64,000 nt of DNA from SZUA-100 sp965248135. Its GTDB lineage: Bacteria > Pseudomonadota > Alphaproteobacteria > Rhizobiales > Rhizobiaceae. Below the pieces are notes generated by a model. That model had not been told where the DNA came from and ran no database searches. It worked only from the letters and a program-made list of their open reading frames with translations. The stretch's first letter is position 1, and every line of letters begins with the position of its first letter. The stretch covers positions 735,158-799,157 of the forward strand of contig CBDFIN010000011.1 of NCBI GenBank assembly GCA_965248135.1, in the 5' to 3' direction. Positions 34,762-43,233 of this stretch are shown here, piece by piece. Both the position numbers and the translations under genes were made by a program.

Positions 34762-35880
34762 ATGAGCGCAACTAAGGGCGATCTTCTCCACACCGTGGAT
34801 GCTGACAATATTTCCGACCGCAGAATTCTGGCGGGCAAGAGTTTATTATGGACCTCGGTTGTTTTGCTTTTCGGCGTATTTGCGGTGCAGGCACTGTTTG
34901 AGGCAGGCAAGACAAGCTGGGGTTTTGATAACTGGCGTCCAGTGCTTTACGCCTACACAGCCTGGGCAGTTGCGCTTTGTGTTTCCCGCGTATTGATCTA
35001 TGGCGAGCAGGGCAAGAAGGCGTTGTTTGTTCTTCCGGCGGCACTTTTTGTCATTTCGATGGTGGTGTTTCCGCTGGTTTTTGCCCTATGGATTTCGTTT
35101 TCCGACTGGAATCTTGCCTCGCTGACCGGCAGAAAATTCAACGGTCTCGACAATGTTCGTCAGATGATCAGCGATCCGTTTTACTGGAATGCGCTCTATA
35201 ACATGGTGATCTATACGCTGGTCATTTTGGTTGAATATACGGTCGCCTTTGGCCTTGCGATGCTGTTGAACGCCGATATCAGGGTGCGAAAATTCTGGCG
35301 GGTGACGTTTTTGTTACCGTTGATGCTTTCACCTGTTGCGTTAAGCTGGATGGTCGGCAAATCGATGCTTGAAATACGCTTTGGCCCGATATCCCGCCTG
35401 GCCAGATTTCTCGGTTGGGAACAGCCATCGTTTTTCGGCTCTCCTGAAATCGCCAAACTGACGATCATGATCATGGATGCCTGGACCTTCATTCCCTTCA
35501 TGATGATCATGATCCTGGCTGGTTTGCAGGCGATGCCGAAAGAGGTGCTGGAGGCCGCCGAGGTGGATGGCGCGACACCCTGGCAGCGCTTTTGGGAGGT
35601 AACTTTCCCGCTAATGCTGCCGGTGTCGATCACCGCTGTCATGATCCGCATTATCTTCAAACTGAAGCTGGCCGATATCATTATCAATGTCACTTCCGGT
35701 GGCCCAGGCGGGGCAACGGATTCGGTAACGAGTTTCATTTTTCGCGAATACAGGGACCGGTCGAATGTCGGCTATGGCACGCTTCTGGCCATCGTCTATC
35801 TCGTCATCATCGTCATTTTCATGACCGTGCTGCTCAAAATATCTGACCGGCTGGTGCGCCGTGTGACAGGAATAGGATAA
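34762..35880 (+). CDS. sugar ABC transporter permease (MalF type, extended N-terminus)
   Basis: 372-residue permease. An extra pair of N-terminal hydrophobic segments (ILAGKSLLWTSVVLLFGVFA and VLYAYTAWAVALCVSRVLI) precedes the standard six-segment core beginning ALFVLPAALFVISMVVFPLV. The EAA loop reads EVLEAAEVDGATPWQRFWEV. Its stop TAA overlaps the ATG of the next permease by one base. Together they form the channel for the Tat-exported binding protein's ligand. Confidence 0.9.
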   Translation: MSATKGDLLHTVDADNISDRRILAGKSLLWTSVVLLFGVFAVQALFEAGKTSWGFDNWRPVLYAYTAWAVALCVSRVLIYGEQGKKALFVLPAALFVISMVVFPLVFALWISFSDWNLASLTGRKFNGLDNVRQMISDPFYWNALYNMVIYTLVILVEYTVAFGLAMLLNADIRVRKFWRVTFLLPLMLSPVALSWMVGKSMLEIRFGPISRLARFLGWEQPSFFGSPEIAKLTIMIMDAWTFIPFMMIMILAGLQAMPKEVLEAAEVDGATPWQRFWEVTFPLMLPVSITAVMIRIIFKLKLADIIINVTSGGPGGATDSVTSFIFREYRDRSNVGYGTLLAIVYLVIIVIFMTVLLKISDRLVRRVTGIG

Positions 35881-36791
35881 TGGCAGCATCGAGCCTTAAG
35901 GATTATGACCGGCAACAGCGCATGCGCTGGTGGAGCATGCGAATAGCGATCTACGCGCTGTTGATATTCTGGGCAATCATCTGCCTGTTCCCGATTTACT
36001 GGACCTTGACGACATCGTTCAAAATGGCGCCCGACGTGATGAAGGGCAACATGGTGCCATGGTATGACTTTGTGCCCCGATGGCGCGGCTGGAAGTCGTT
36101 GGGATTATCGCCGGATACTATATTTAACATCTCCACGGTGCGGGAGGAATTCATGAAACGGTTCCTCAACAGCACGATTATTTCTGTCTCGGCATCGGCG
36201 CTTGCGGTGATGTTGGGTTCGCTTGCCGCCTATGGGCTATCGCGATTTTCCTATCGCTTCGGATTTATGCGCAATTCGGATATTTCGTTCTTCTTCCTGT
36301 CACAACTTATCCTGCCACCGGTGGTTCTGGCGCTGCCGTTTCTGGTGCTCTACAAGGAACTGGTGCTGCTCGATACAAGGATAGGCATGATCGCGATCTA
36401 TACGCTGACAGTACTGCCCATTGTCATCTGGATCATGCGTGACCAGTTTGCCTCGGTACCGATCGAACTGGAGGAAGCGGCACTGGTGGATGGTCTGTCG
36501 ATCTGGGGTGCTTTCATACGCATCGTTGTTCCACTGGTGCTGCCGGGCATGGTTGCGGCGTTTATCTTGTCGCTGGTATTATGCTGGAACGAATATTTCT
36601 TTGCCGCTTTGTTGACTGCGACCGATGCAAAAACCTTGCCGGTGATGATCGCCAGCCAGACCGGCAGCCAGGGGATCAACTGGTGGTCGATGGCGGCCCT
36701 GTCGGCGGCCGGTATCATGCCACTGGTGTTCATCGGCGTATTGCTTGAAAAACACATTATCACGGGCATGACCGCCGGCGCGGTGAAGTAG
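35880..36791 (+). CDS. sugar ABC transporter permease (MalG type)
   Basis: 303-residue permease with six hydrophobic segments (first: IAIYALLIFWAIICLFPIYW). The EAA loop reads IELEEAALVDGLSIWGAFI, and the typical C-terminus is ITGMTAGAVK. It starts one base inside the previous gene's stop (TAATG). It ends the importer operon. A palindromic element and the convergent FGGY kinase gene follow. Confidence 0.92.
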   Translation: MAASSLKDYDRQQRMRWWSMRIAIYALLIFWAIICLFPIYWTLTTSFKMAPDVMKGNMVPWYDFVPRWRGWKSLGLSPDTIFNISTVREEFMKRFLNSTIISVSASALAVMLGSLAAYGLSRFSYRFGFMRNSDISFFFLSQLILPPVVLALPFLVLYKELVLLDTRIGMIAIYTLTVLPIVIWIMRDQFASVPIELEEAALVDGLSIWGAFIRIVVPLVLPGMVAAFILSLVLCWNEYFFAALLTATDAKTLPVMIASQTGSQGINWWSMAALSAAGIMPLVFIGVLLEKHIITGMTAGAVK

Positions 36792-36803
36792 GCTGAAAAT
36801 TGT

Positions 36804-36856
36804 CCCAGGAGAATTTAATATTGACTCATATGGACCAATATTAGCTTCCCTTGGTA
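36804..36856. repeat. short palindromic intergenic element
   Basis: TAATATTG and CAATATTA flank a centre with CATATG, and outer CCAGGAGAA / TTCCCTTGG blocks extend the symmetry to about 50 bases. It lies between the convergent permease and FGGY kinase genes, so it could act as a two-way terminator. A degenerate copy lies at 17771-17812. Confidence 0.6.
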
Positions 36857-38362
36857 TCACTGCTCCGCCTCGCCAATCTCACCCATCAGCTCTTTGGTGT
36901 TTTCGTAAAGGTTGCGGAAAATCCGATTCTTTTTTTGATAAATTGTCCGCCAGGCCGGGTCGGGCTGAATGGTGCCTGTGACCGGGTTCCATTGATCAAT
37001 ATCGCCGGGCTTTGCCGCTCCAATTGCAATTGCCGCCAAAAACGCATCTCCATAGGAGGCGCCGATGCTCTTTTGGCGCAAAATCTGCGGCATGTTGCAG
37101 ATATCGGAGGTTGCCTTGGACCAGACCTTGTTTTTTGTTCCGCCACCGACGGCAAACAATTTTTCCGGTGCAGCACCCGCTTCGATATAGGTTTCGATCA
37201 CGTGGCCGGTGCCGAGCGCTATGCCTTCCAGAAATGCTCGGTAGATATCACCTCTCGTGTGGGTCAGGCTCAACCCGAACACCGTACCCTTGGCTTGGGG
37301 GTCATGGATTGGTGTGCGCTCGCCCGAAAAATAGGGAAGAACAATCAGACCATTGGCGCCGGGAGGGGAACTTTCGGCCTCTTCAGCAAGGGTGATGAAG
37401 GCCTCTTTGCGCGAAAGCTCCCTGGCGAACTGATCGCGGAACCAGTGGGTCAGCGTTCCACTGGTCGCAAGCCCGGCCATCGATGCGTGCTGGCCTTCAA
37501 ACAGCCATGGCGCATACCAAAGCCGCGGGTCGCTCACCCGGTTTGCGGTCGGCATGATGATAAAGATGGTCGAACCATACATCATCATCATCTCGCCGGG
37601 TGATAATACCCCAACACTGATTGCTTCTGCGGCAGCATCAATCGTGCCGGTGAGAACGGGCGTTCCTGCCGTCAACCCGGTTTCACCTACCGCTTTTTTG
37701 GTTACTTCGCCGGCGATCTGTGATGACCATAATATTTCCGGCAGCAAATCCCGGTCGACGATCTTGCTGGTTAATGCCAATGTCCAGTCTTGTTTATCGA
37801 CATCGTAGAGCGGACTGAAATTCGCCGCCGTATAGTGATCGATCACCGCACGCCCGGTGAGCTTGTTGACAATATAGGTGGTGGATGTGTGGATCTTCGC
37901 CGTGCGGGCAAATATCTGCGGGCGGTTGCGCTTCAGCCACAGGATTTTTGGCCCGACCGATTGCGAGGTAAGCGCGTTGCCACAGCGTTGCATCAATACG
38001 TCTTCGCCGATTGCCGCTGTCAGTTCCTCAACCTCGGCTGAAGCCCGATTATCGACACCGTAGAGCACCCCGTTCATCAGCGCATTACCGTTACCATCGA
38101 CCGGCAACATGCACGGGCCAATTGCACTGCATCCAACGGCCCTAATGTCACGCGGATCAATGCCACTTTTGCACAACAGGGATTTTGAAATATGGCAGAA
38201 ATCACCCCACCAGTCATTGTCCGCATCATGCTCCGCCCAGCCGGGGCGGGGCACTATCATCTCATGAGGACGGGCAGCTTGAGCAATAATCTCACCACCG
38301 GAATCGACCAGAACCCCCTTTGATTCAAACGTGCCAATATCAATGCCAAGCGTATAGCTCAT
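36857..38362 (-). CDS. FGGY-family carbohydrate kinase
   Basis: 501-residue kinase of the xylulokinase/glycerol kinase family. YTLGIDIGTFESKGVLVD is the first ATPase motif. GTIDAAAEAISVGVL with MMYGSTIFIIM is the sugar-site/phosphate-2 region with the catalytic Asp. YRAFLEGIALGTGHVIETY and LFAVGGGTKNKVWSKATSD are the FGGY signature region. It overlaps the M42 peptidase gene by 4 bases and ends a btpA-like - M42 - kinase operon. It may phosphorylate the ketose made from the imported sugar; xylulose, fuculose or a similar ketose is possible. Confidence 0.88.
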   Translation of the reverse strand: MSYTLGIDIGTFESKGVLVDSGGEIIAQAARPHEMIVPRPGWAEHDADNDWWGDFCHISKSLLCKSGIDPRDIRAVGCSAIGPCMLPVDGNGNALMNGVLYGVDNRASAEVEELTAAIGEDVLMQRCGNALTSQSVGPKILWLKRNRPQIFARTAKIHTSTTYIVNKLTGRAVIDHYTAANFSPLYDVDKQDWTLALTSKIVDRDLLPEILWSSQIAGEVTKKAVGETGLTAGTPVLTGTIDAAAEAISVGVLSPGEMMMMYGSTIFIIMPTANRVSDPRLWYAPWLFEGQHASMAGLATSGTLTHWFRDQFARELSRKEAFITLAEEAESSPPGANGLIVLPYFSGERTPIHDPQAKGTVFGLSLTHTRGDIYRAFLEGIALGTGHVIETYIEAGAAPEKLFAVGGGTKNKVWSKATSDICNMPQILRQKSIGASYGDAFLAAIAIGAAKPGDIDQWNPVTGTIQPDPAWRTIYQKKNRIFRNLYENTKELMGEIGEAEQ

Positions 38363-39468
38363 TGGTCAAAATCATCCCGGTCGAGTGAAAAATCGGCACC
38401 TATCATCGCAATGGCTGTGGAAAGCAGATCGGCCAGGCCAACAAGGTCGTTTAAATCACACACCTCAAGCGATGAATGGGTATAGCGGCAGGGAAAACCG
38501 ACATCGATGGCAGCAACGCCTTTAGAGACCAATTGAACATAGGAAGTTTCGGTCAACACGCCAGACTGGGCGCTGCGCTGCAATGGTAATTTGGCTTTAT
38601 CGGCCGCCTGCTGAAAAAGCATCGGCAAGGCGGGGTGCGGTATGGTTCCGTTCAAGGTTCCCCGTCCGTGAAACGAGTAAAGGGAGATACCCGGGCCGCC
38701 ACCCAAAGTGACTTCCGTGCGATCAGCCATGTCCGGCGTATCGCCGGTCAGCAACAGATCAAGCTGAATGGCGATATCCGGTTTTAGCGCCTGAGCAGCG
38801 GTGAGCGCACCACGTAAATTGAATTCTTCCTGCACGGAAAATACGATATGTAAAGTCGGGAGATTTTTCGTTTCGGCAATAAGGCGAGCCAGTTCCACGA
38901 GCACAGCACATCCGGCCCGGTCATCAACCGCCGTGCCGGCAACGCGGTCTTCACCAAGCGACACGCAGTGTGGTTTATAAACAACCGGCGTGCCAATCTC
39001 GATTCCCGCCGCCCGCACTGCATCTGCACTGTTAAAGCCCGCATCGATATAGAGGTCATGACAGGGAACGACGCTATATTTCTCATCCGGCCTGGTTGCA
39101 TGATGGCTCTTGTTGGCGATTACACCGTGGCGGTCGCGACCTTCACCAATCTGGAAAAGCACCGGCTGTGACAACAACGCCCGCTCCGGCACCCCGCCAA
39201 CCCGTTCAATGCGCACAAAGCCGTCTTTCTCAATTCTGCGAACAACAAATCCAAGTTGATCCATATGGGTAAAAACCATGACCGAAGGCGCGCCCCCGTC
39301 GCCTTTGATGGTTGCAATGAGATTGCCCAATCTGTCGGTCCGGGGCTCCAGCCCGATTTGGTCAAGCGACTTTTTGATCATCTTACGAACCCGGCCCTCA
39401 TAGCCGCAAAGACCCGGAACCAGCATCAAATCCCGCAGGTCGCGCTCGATATTCTTTCTGGACGCCAT
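38359..39468 (-). CDS. M42-family metallo-aminopeptidase/glutamyl peptidase-like hydrolase
   Basis: 369 residues from ATG 39468; a GTG at 39480 that overlaps the upstream stop is an alternative start. The metal-binding set of the family is visible: VFTHMDQLGFVV (first His/Asp), AGTAVDDRAGCAVL (bridging Asp), SVQEEFNLRGA (Glu-Glu), IQLDLLLTGDTPD (Asp) and GFPCRYTHSSLE (last His). These cytosolic enzymes form large tetrahedral particles that trim peptides; the older name is cellulase M. Its place between a BtpA-like gene and a sugar kinase is seen in several sugar loci, and its role there is unclear. Confidence 0.87.
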   Translation of the reverse strand: MASRKNIERDLRDLMLVPGLCGYEGRVRKMIKKSLDQIGLEPRTDRLGNLIATIKGDGGAPSVMVFTHMDQLGFVVRRIEKDGFVRIERVGGVPERALLSQPVLFQIGEGRDRHGVIANKSHHATRPDEKYSVVPCHDLYIDAGFNSADAVRAAGIEIGTPVVYKPHCVSLGEDRVAGTAVDDRAGCAVLVELARLIAETKNLPTLHIVFSVQEEFNLRGALTAAQALKPDIAIQLDLLLTGDTPDMADRTEVTLGGGPGISLYSFHGRGTLNGTIPHPALPMLFQQAADKAKLPLQRSAQSGVLTETSYVQLVSKGVAAIDVGFPCRYTHSSLEVCDLNDLVGLADLLSTAIAMIGADFSLDRDDFDQ

Positions 39469-39472
39469 TTTC

Positions 39473-40285
39473 TTATTCACCGCGCGCCTTTCTCACCCGG
39501 GTCATGAAATCGGTTGCCCGGTCGGGATCAACCGCGTTCCAGGTATCGCCATCGATCTTGAGACAGGAACCGACAATACAACCATCGGCAACGCCAAAGG
39601 TGGCGTCAACGGTTTCATGTTTTACCCCGGTATTGGCCAGCACCGGTGTATCGGGCAGTATTGCTTTAACCGCTTCAAGCTCCTTCATATTTGCGGCCTC
39701 GCCAGTGATCTGACCCGAAACCAGCACCGCATCGGGCAGGCTTGAAAACACCGTGCTGCGGGCCCGCTCGGCAATTGAGCGACTATCCATGGATGCGGCA
39801 AATTCGGCCGAGATGTTGAAAAGAACGGCAAGATCTTTTCGCTCCAGCCGGTTGCGGTAGCGCATGGCCTTGCCGGCATTGGGCGCCCATACGCCCATAT
39901 CGGAGGCATAGACGCCGGTAAAAATTTCGCGCACGAAAGCGGCTTCGGTAGCCGCCGCCAGGGCCATGGTCGCCATCGGGTCCCAAAGCACATTGACCCC
40001 GAACGGCACCGAAATTTCGCTGCGCAAGGCGCCAATCACATGCGCCATGGCCGCAGTTGAAGCGATATCGACATCCATTTCGTAGGGGCGGTCGTTTTCG
40101 TTACCGAACATCACAGCATCAAAGCCGGCATATTGCAGGGCATCCAAATCCGCCTTTGCATTGTTGATTATGCCACTGATACCAAGTTCCGCCTCATATA
40201 GCGGAGTGCCCGGCAACGCGCCGAGGTGAACCATGGCAATTGCCGGTTTGACCGTGCCAAAAACAGTTTTGAAATTGCTCCCCAT
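39473..40285 (-). CDS. BtpA/SgcQ-family TIM-barrel protein
   Basis: 270-residue protein. The start is KPAIAMVHLGALPGTPLYEA, then DALQYAGFDAVMFGNENDRPY, VPFGVNVLWDPMATMALAAA and LPDTPVLANTGVKHETVDATF, the pattern of BtpA/SgcQ proteins. BtpA is known for photosystem I biogenesis in cyanobacteria, but bacterial relatives lie in sugar-utilisation operons with unknown function, as here. It is first of the operon with M42 and FGGY kinase and divergent from the aldo/keto reductase (128-base gap). Confidence 0.87.
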   Translation of the reverse strand: MGSNFKTVFGTVKPAIAMVHLGALPGTPLYEAELGISGIINNAKADLDALQYAGFDAVMFGNENDRPYEMDVDIASTAAMAHVIGALRSEISVPFGVNVLWDPMATMALAAATEAAFVREIFTGVYASDMGVWAPNAGKAMRYRNRLERKDLAVLFNISAEFAASMDSRSIAERARSTVFSSLPDAVLVSGQITGEAANMKELEAVKAILPDTPVLANTGVKHETVDATFGVADGCIVGSCLKIDGDTWNAVDPDRATDFMTRVRKARGE

Positions 40286-40413
40286 TGGTGCTCCATTGTC
40301 GCTGCAATACCCGGCGCCGGCCGATTTTGTTGCTACGCCTTGTGTGTTTATCTCTTGTCAAGATGACCCCGAAACAGGCATAATGCAACCGGCATCATCG
40401 GGTGAGCAGGTGG

Positions 40414-41436
40414 ATGAAAACCAACTTTTGGCAGCGCAACGAAAATGGAGGCCTCTCCTTCACCGAACTCGGCATGGGCACAGCCGCACTGGGTAATCTC
40501 TACAAAGCCATCAGCGACGATGAGGCCAATGCCGCTCTGGAAAAAGCCTGGCAAATCGGTTGTCGCTATTTTGATACAGCGCCGTTATACGGGCTAGGAC
40601 TGGCGGAAACCCGGGTTAACCGTTTTTTGCGCGGCAAGGATCGCGATCAATATGTTCTGTCGACCAAAGCCGGGCGGCTGATGGAGGTTTGCAAGCCGGA
40701 AGATCGCACCGGCATCGGCAAGTTCTTTGAAACGCCAAACCGCCGTGAGATGTTCGACTATTCCTATAACGGCATCATGCGGTCATTCGAGTTTTCACTG
40801 GAGCGGCTGGGCGTCGACCGTATCGATATACTGTTCGCCCATGACATCGATGTCTTTAATCATGGCAGTAAGGAAGTGATGGAAGTGCGAATGGCGGATT
40901 TTATCGCCTCCGGCTATCGCGCCATGCTGTCACTGCGCGATCAGGGCGTCGTCAAGGCCATTGGTGCCGGTATTAATGAATGTCGGCCCGCTCAAAGATT
41001 GCTGGAACAATGTGATCTGGATATTTTTCTGCTGGCCGGGCGTTATACACTGTTGGAGCAGGAAGCGCTGGACAGTTTCCTGCCGCTTTGTCAAAAACGC
41101 GGTGTTGGCATCGTACTGGGCGGCCCCTACAATTCGGGCATTTTGGCAACAGGTGCAAAACCCGGCGCGTGGTATAATTATGACCCGGCTCCAGCAGATA
41201 TCATCGCCAGGGTGAACCGGATCGAAGCCATTTGCAGCAATCATGGCGTGAGGTTGATTGAGGCCGCGCTGCGTTTTCCCTTGCATCATCCTTGTGTAAT
41301 AACCACCGTGCCGGGGGCTCAATCGGTCGACGAGGTGGACAATAACAGTGGCAATATCGCTACAGAAATTCCAGATGCACTGTGGGCCGATTTGAAATCG
41401 CAAGGGCTGATGCGCGAAGATGCGCCGACGCCATAA
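40414..41436 (+). CDS. aldo/keto reductase (L-fucose / D-threo-aldose dehydrogenase-like)
   Basis: 340-residue NAD(P)-dependent oxidoreductase. LGMGTAALGNLYKAISD, then CRYFDTAPLYGLGLAETRVN with the catalytic Asp and Tyr, VLSTKAGRLM with the Lys, and IDILFAHDIDV where the His of the tetrad is expected. This subgroup oxidises L-fucose, D-arabinose and similar sugars to lactones. ATG 40414 follows GAGCAGGTGG; a GTG at 40402 is possible. The next gene is a lactonase-type amidohydrolase, so the pair fits an oxidative L-fucose-like route. Confidence 0.87.
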   Translation: MKTNFWQRNENGGLSFTELGMGTAALGNLYKAISDDEANAALEKAWQIGCRYFDTAPLYGLGLAETRVNRFLRGKDRDQYVLSTKAGRLMEVCKPEDRTGIGKFFETPNRREMFDYSYNGIMRSFEFSLERLGVDRIDILFAHDIDVFNHGSKEVMEVRMADFIASGYRAMLSLRDQGVVKAIGAGINECRPAQRLLEQCDLDIFLLAGRYTLLEQEALDSFLPLCQKRGVGIVLGGPYNSGILATGAKPGAWYNYDPAPADIIARVNRIEAICSNHGVRLIEAALRFPLHHPCVITTVPGAQSVDEVDNNSGNIATEIPDALWADLKSQGLMREDAPTP

Positions 41437-41480
41437 AGCATTGCAAAAACTGCCCGCATAGATAACAAGAGGACCTGACC

Positions 41481-42329
41481 GTGACACAGCTAATCGATAC
41501 GCACCAGCACCTACTCTATCACGATCAGCTTCGCTATGCATGGGCGGAAGCTTTGCCACCGCTTTCAGGTGATGATTTTTCAGTTGCCGATTATCAACAG
41601 CTAACCGAAGGACGCGATGTCGCTGGAACCATCTTTATGGAAGTGGATGCCGATGATTATCGCAAGGAGGCCCGCTTGATCTCGAACCTGGCTGCCGATC
41701 CCGATAATCAGATCCTCGGCCTCATTGCCTCGTGCCGGCCGGAAACGGATGCGGGATTTGATGACTGGATGGATGAATGTGCCGGTTTGCCGGTGGTGGG
41801 ATTTCGCCGCATCCTGCATGAGGTGGCCGACGACATGTCACAAGACCAAACCTTTCGCGCCAATGTCGGTAAAATCGGTAAACACGGACACGTCTTTGAC
41901 ATGGTTTTCCGCGCCGACCAGTTGCCAATCGCACGGGACTTTGCAGCAGCTTGTGATGAAATGAACCTGGTGCTTGATCATTGCGGCGTGCCCGATATAG
42001 CCGGCGGTGAGATCGACCATTGGCGCAAGGGCATTTCGGCCTTGGCAGCATTACCGCATGTCAATTGCAAAATTTCGGGAATATTGGCCTATTGCAGTGC
42101 AGAGAACGCAGGGCTTGAAACCATCGAACCCTATGTCGGGCACATCATAGAAAGCTTCGGCACAGATCGCCTTGTTTGGGGCAGTGACTGGCCGGTGGTC
42201 AATCTGACATCCAATTTGCCCGACTGGATAGATATTTTCCGGCAACTGATAACCAATTTCAGCCCCGATGAAGCAACCGCTATCTCCAGCGGCAATGCGC
42301 AGCGCATCTATGGTGTGGCCAAGGCTTAA
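41481..42329 (+). CDS. amidohydrolase-2 family sugar lactonase
   Basis: 282-residue TIM-barrel hydrolase of the L-fuconolactonase / rhamnonolactonase type. LIDTHQHLLYHDQLRYAWAE carries the HxH-like N-terminal metal site; VGFRRILHEVADD, NLVLDHCGVPDI, VNCKISGILAY and RLVWGSDWPVVNL with the late Asp follow the family. The start is GTG 41481 behind AAGAGGA. It follows the aldo/keto reductase by 44 bases. It should open the lactone made by that enzyme, giving a sugar acid for further breakdown; the dehydratase and aldolase steps are not in the window. Confidence 0.86.
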   Translation: MTQLIDTHQHLLYHDQLRYAWAEALPPLSGDDFSVADYQQLTEGRDVAGTIFMEVDADDYRKEARLISNLAADPDNQILGLIASCRPETDAGFDDWMDECAGLPVVGFRRILHEVADDMSQDQTFRANVGKIGKHGHVFDMVFRADQLPIARDFAAACDEMNLVLDHCGVPDIAGGEIDHWRKGISALAALPHVNCKISGILAYCSAENAGLETIEPYVGHIIESFGTDRLVWGSDWPVVNLTSNLPDWIDIFRQLITNFSPDEATAISSGNAQRIYGVAKA

Positions 42330-42453
42330 CAAAAAATATGCGAACCGCTAACTTCTATTGCCAAGCTGCCCGGCTGGGCAAAAATATATTCTGGAGAAAA
42401 CGCCGCCCATTGAAATAGCTAAACGAGCCAAACATGATTTCAGCATTTGCTTT

Positions 42454-42603
42454 TTCGCTCACGGCCAATCCGGGCTACGCGAGGCCTCCGCGGGGGTGGC
42501 GCGCAAACGCCGGTCGGTTCCGCCCGCAAATTGATTCCATTAATTTGTGCATCGGGCTTCAATAGCTCCTGATAGCGGGATCATGACAAAGCAATCCCGC
42601 TAT
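42454..42603. repeat. dispersed GC-rich palindromic element, copy B
   Basis: The 411-base gap between the lactonase gene and the tRNA holds a second copy of the element at 29857. TTCGCTCACGG, GAGGCCTCCGC, CGCCGGTCGG and CTCCTGATAGC occur in the same order. It ends in a hairpin (42572-42603, arms ATAGCGGGAT / ATCCCGCTAT). Copy B has about 40 extra bases before the last block. The remaining gap sequence (42330-42453 and 42604-42740) shows no gene. Confidence 0.65.
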
Positions 42604-42740
42604 AGTAGCGCTGAAAACAAAAAAAAACCGTATTCGGGGCCAATTATTGAATTTGCATCTTTATATTTCGAGCTTGCCGGTCTATATGACCCTCCGGTTG
42701 GCGTTCAAACTTGCACTTGCACAGCAGATTGTCCGCTTGG

Positions 42741-42817
<77 letters not shown>

Positions 42818-42930
42818 AAACAACGTTTCAAGACAGTTCAAATAGTTTCAAAACTCCTTAATTAACAAGGGGTTTTGGGATATTTCTGTTTCAATTCATT
42901 TCACCCCATACCATTGTTTTGCACGTATTG

Positions 42931-42979
42931 TGGTGCTACTTCTGGTGCTATATCAGTTCAATTTAGATATGTAGCACCA
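42931..42979. promoter_or_regulatory. TGGTGCTA(C) repeats upstream of the integrase
   Basis: TGGTGCTAC (42931), TGGTGCTAT (42943) and the inverted GTAGCACCA (42971) lie in the 164 bases between the tRNA and the integrase ATG. A further GTAGCACC is at 50552. Clustered short repeats of this kind are expected for integrase arm-binding sites or for autoregulation. Assignment is by position and symmetry only. Confidence 0.4.
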
Positions 42980-43233
42980 AAATGACCCTAACCACTATGC
43001 AAATACAGCGTTCTTTGCCTCGCACCAGTGACTATTGGCTGAGCGATGAAAAAGGACTGAGACTCCTTATAAAATCAAATGGTTCGCGATATTGGCGGAT
43101 GAAATACCGATTCGAGGGCAAACAGAAAACCCTCGCTTTGGGTGTTTTTCCTGATGTCGGTCTCAAGGACGCACGTCTTGCTCGGGATAAAGCACGCATT
43201 CAGCTCTCAGAAGGAATGTAAGCGATGCACCGA

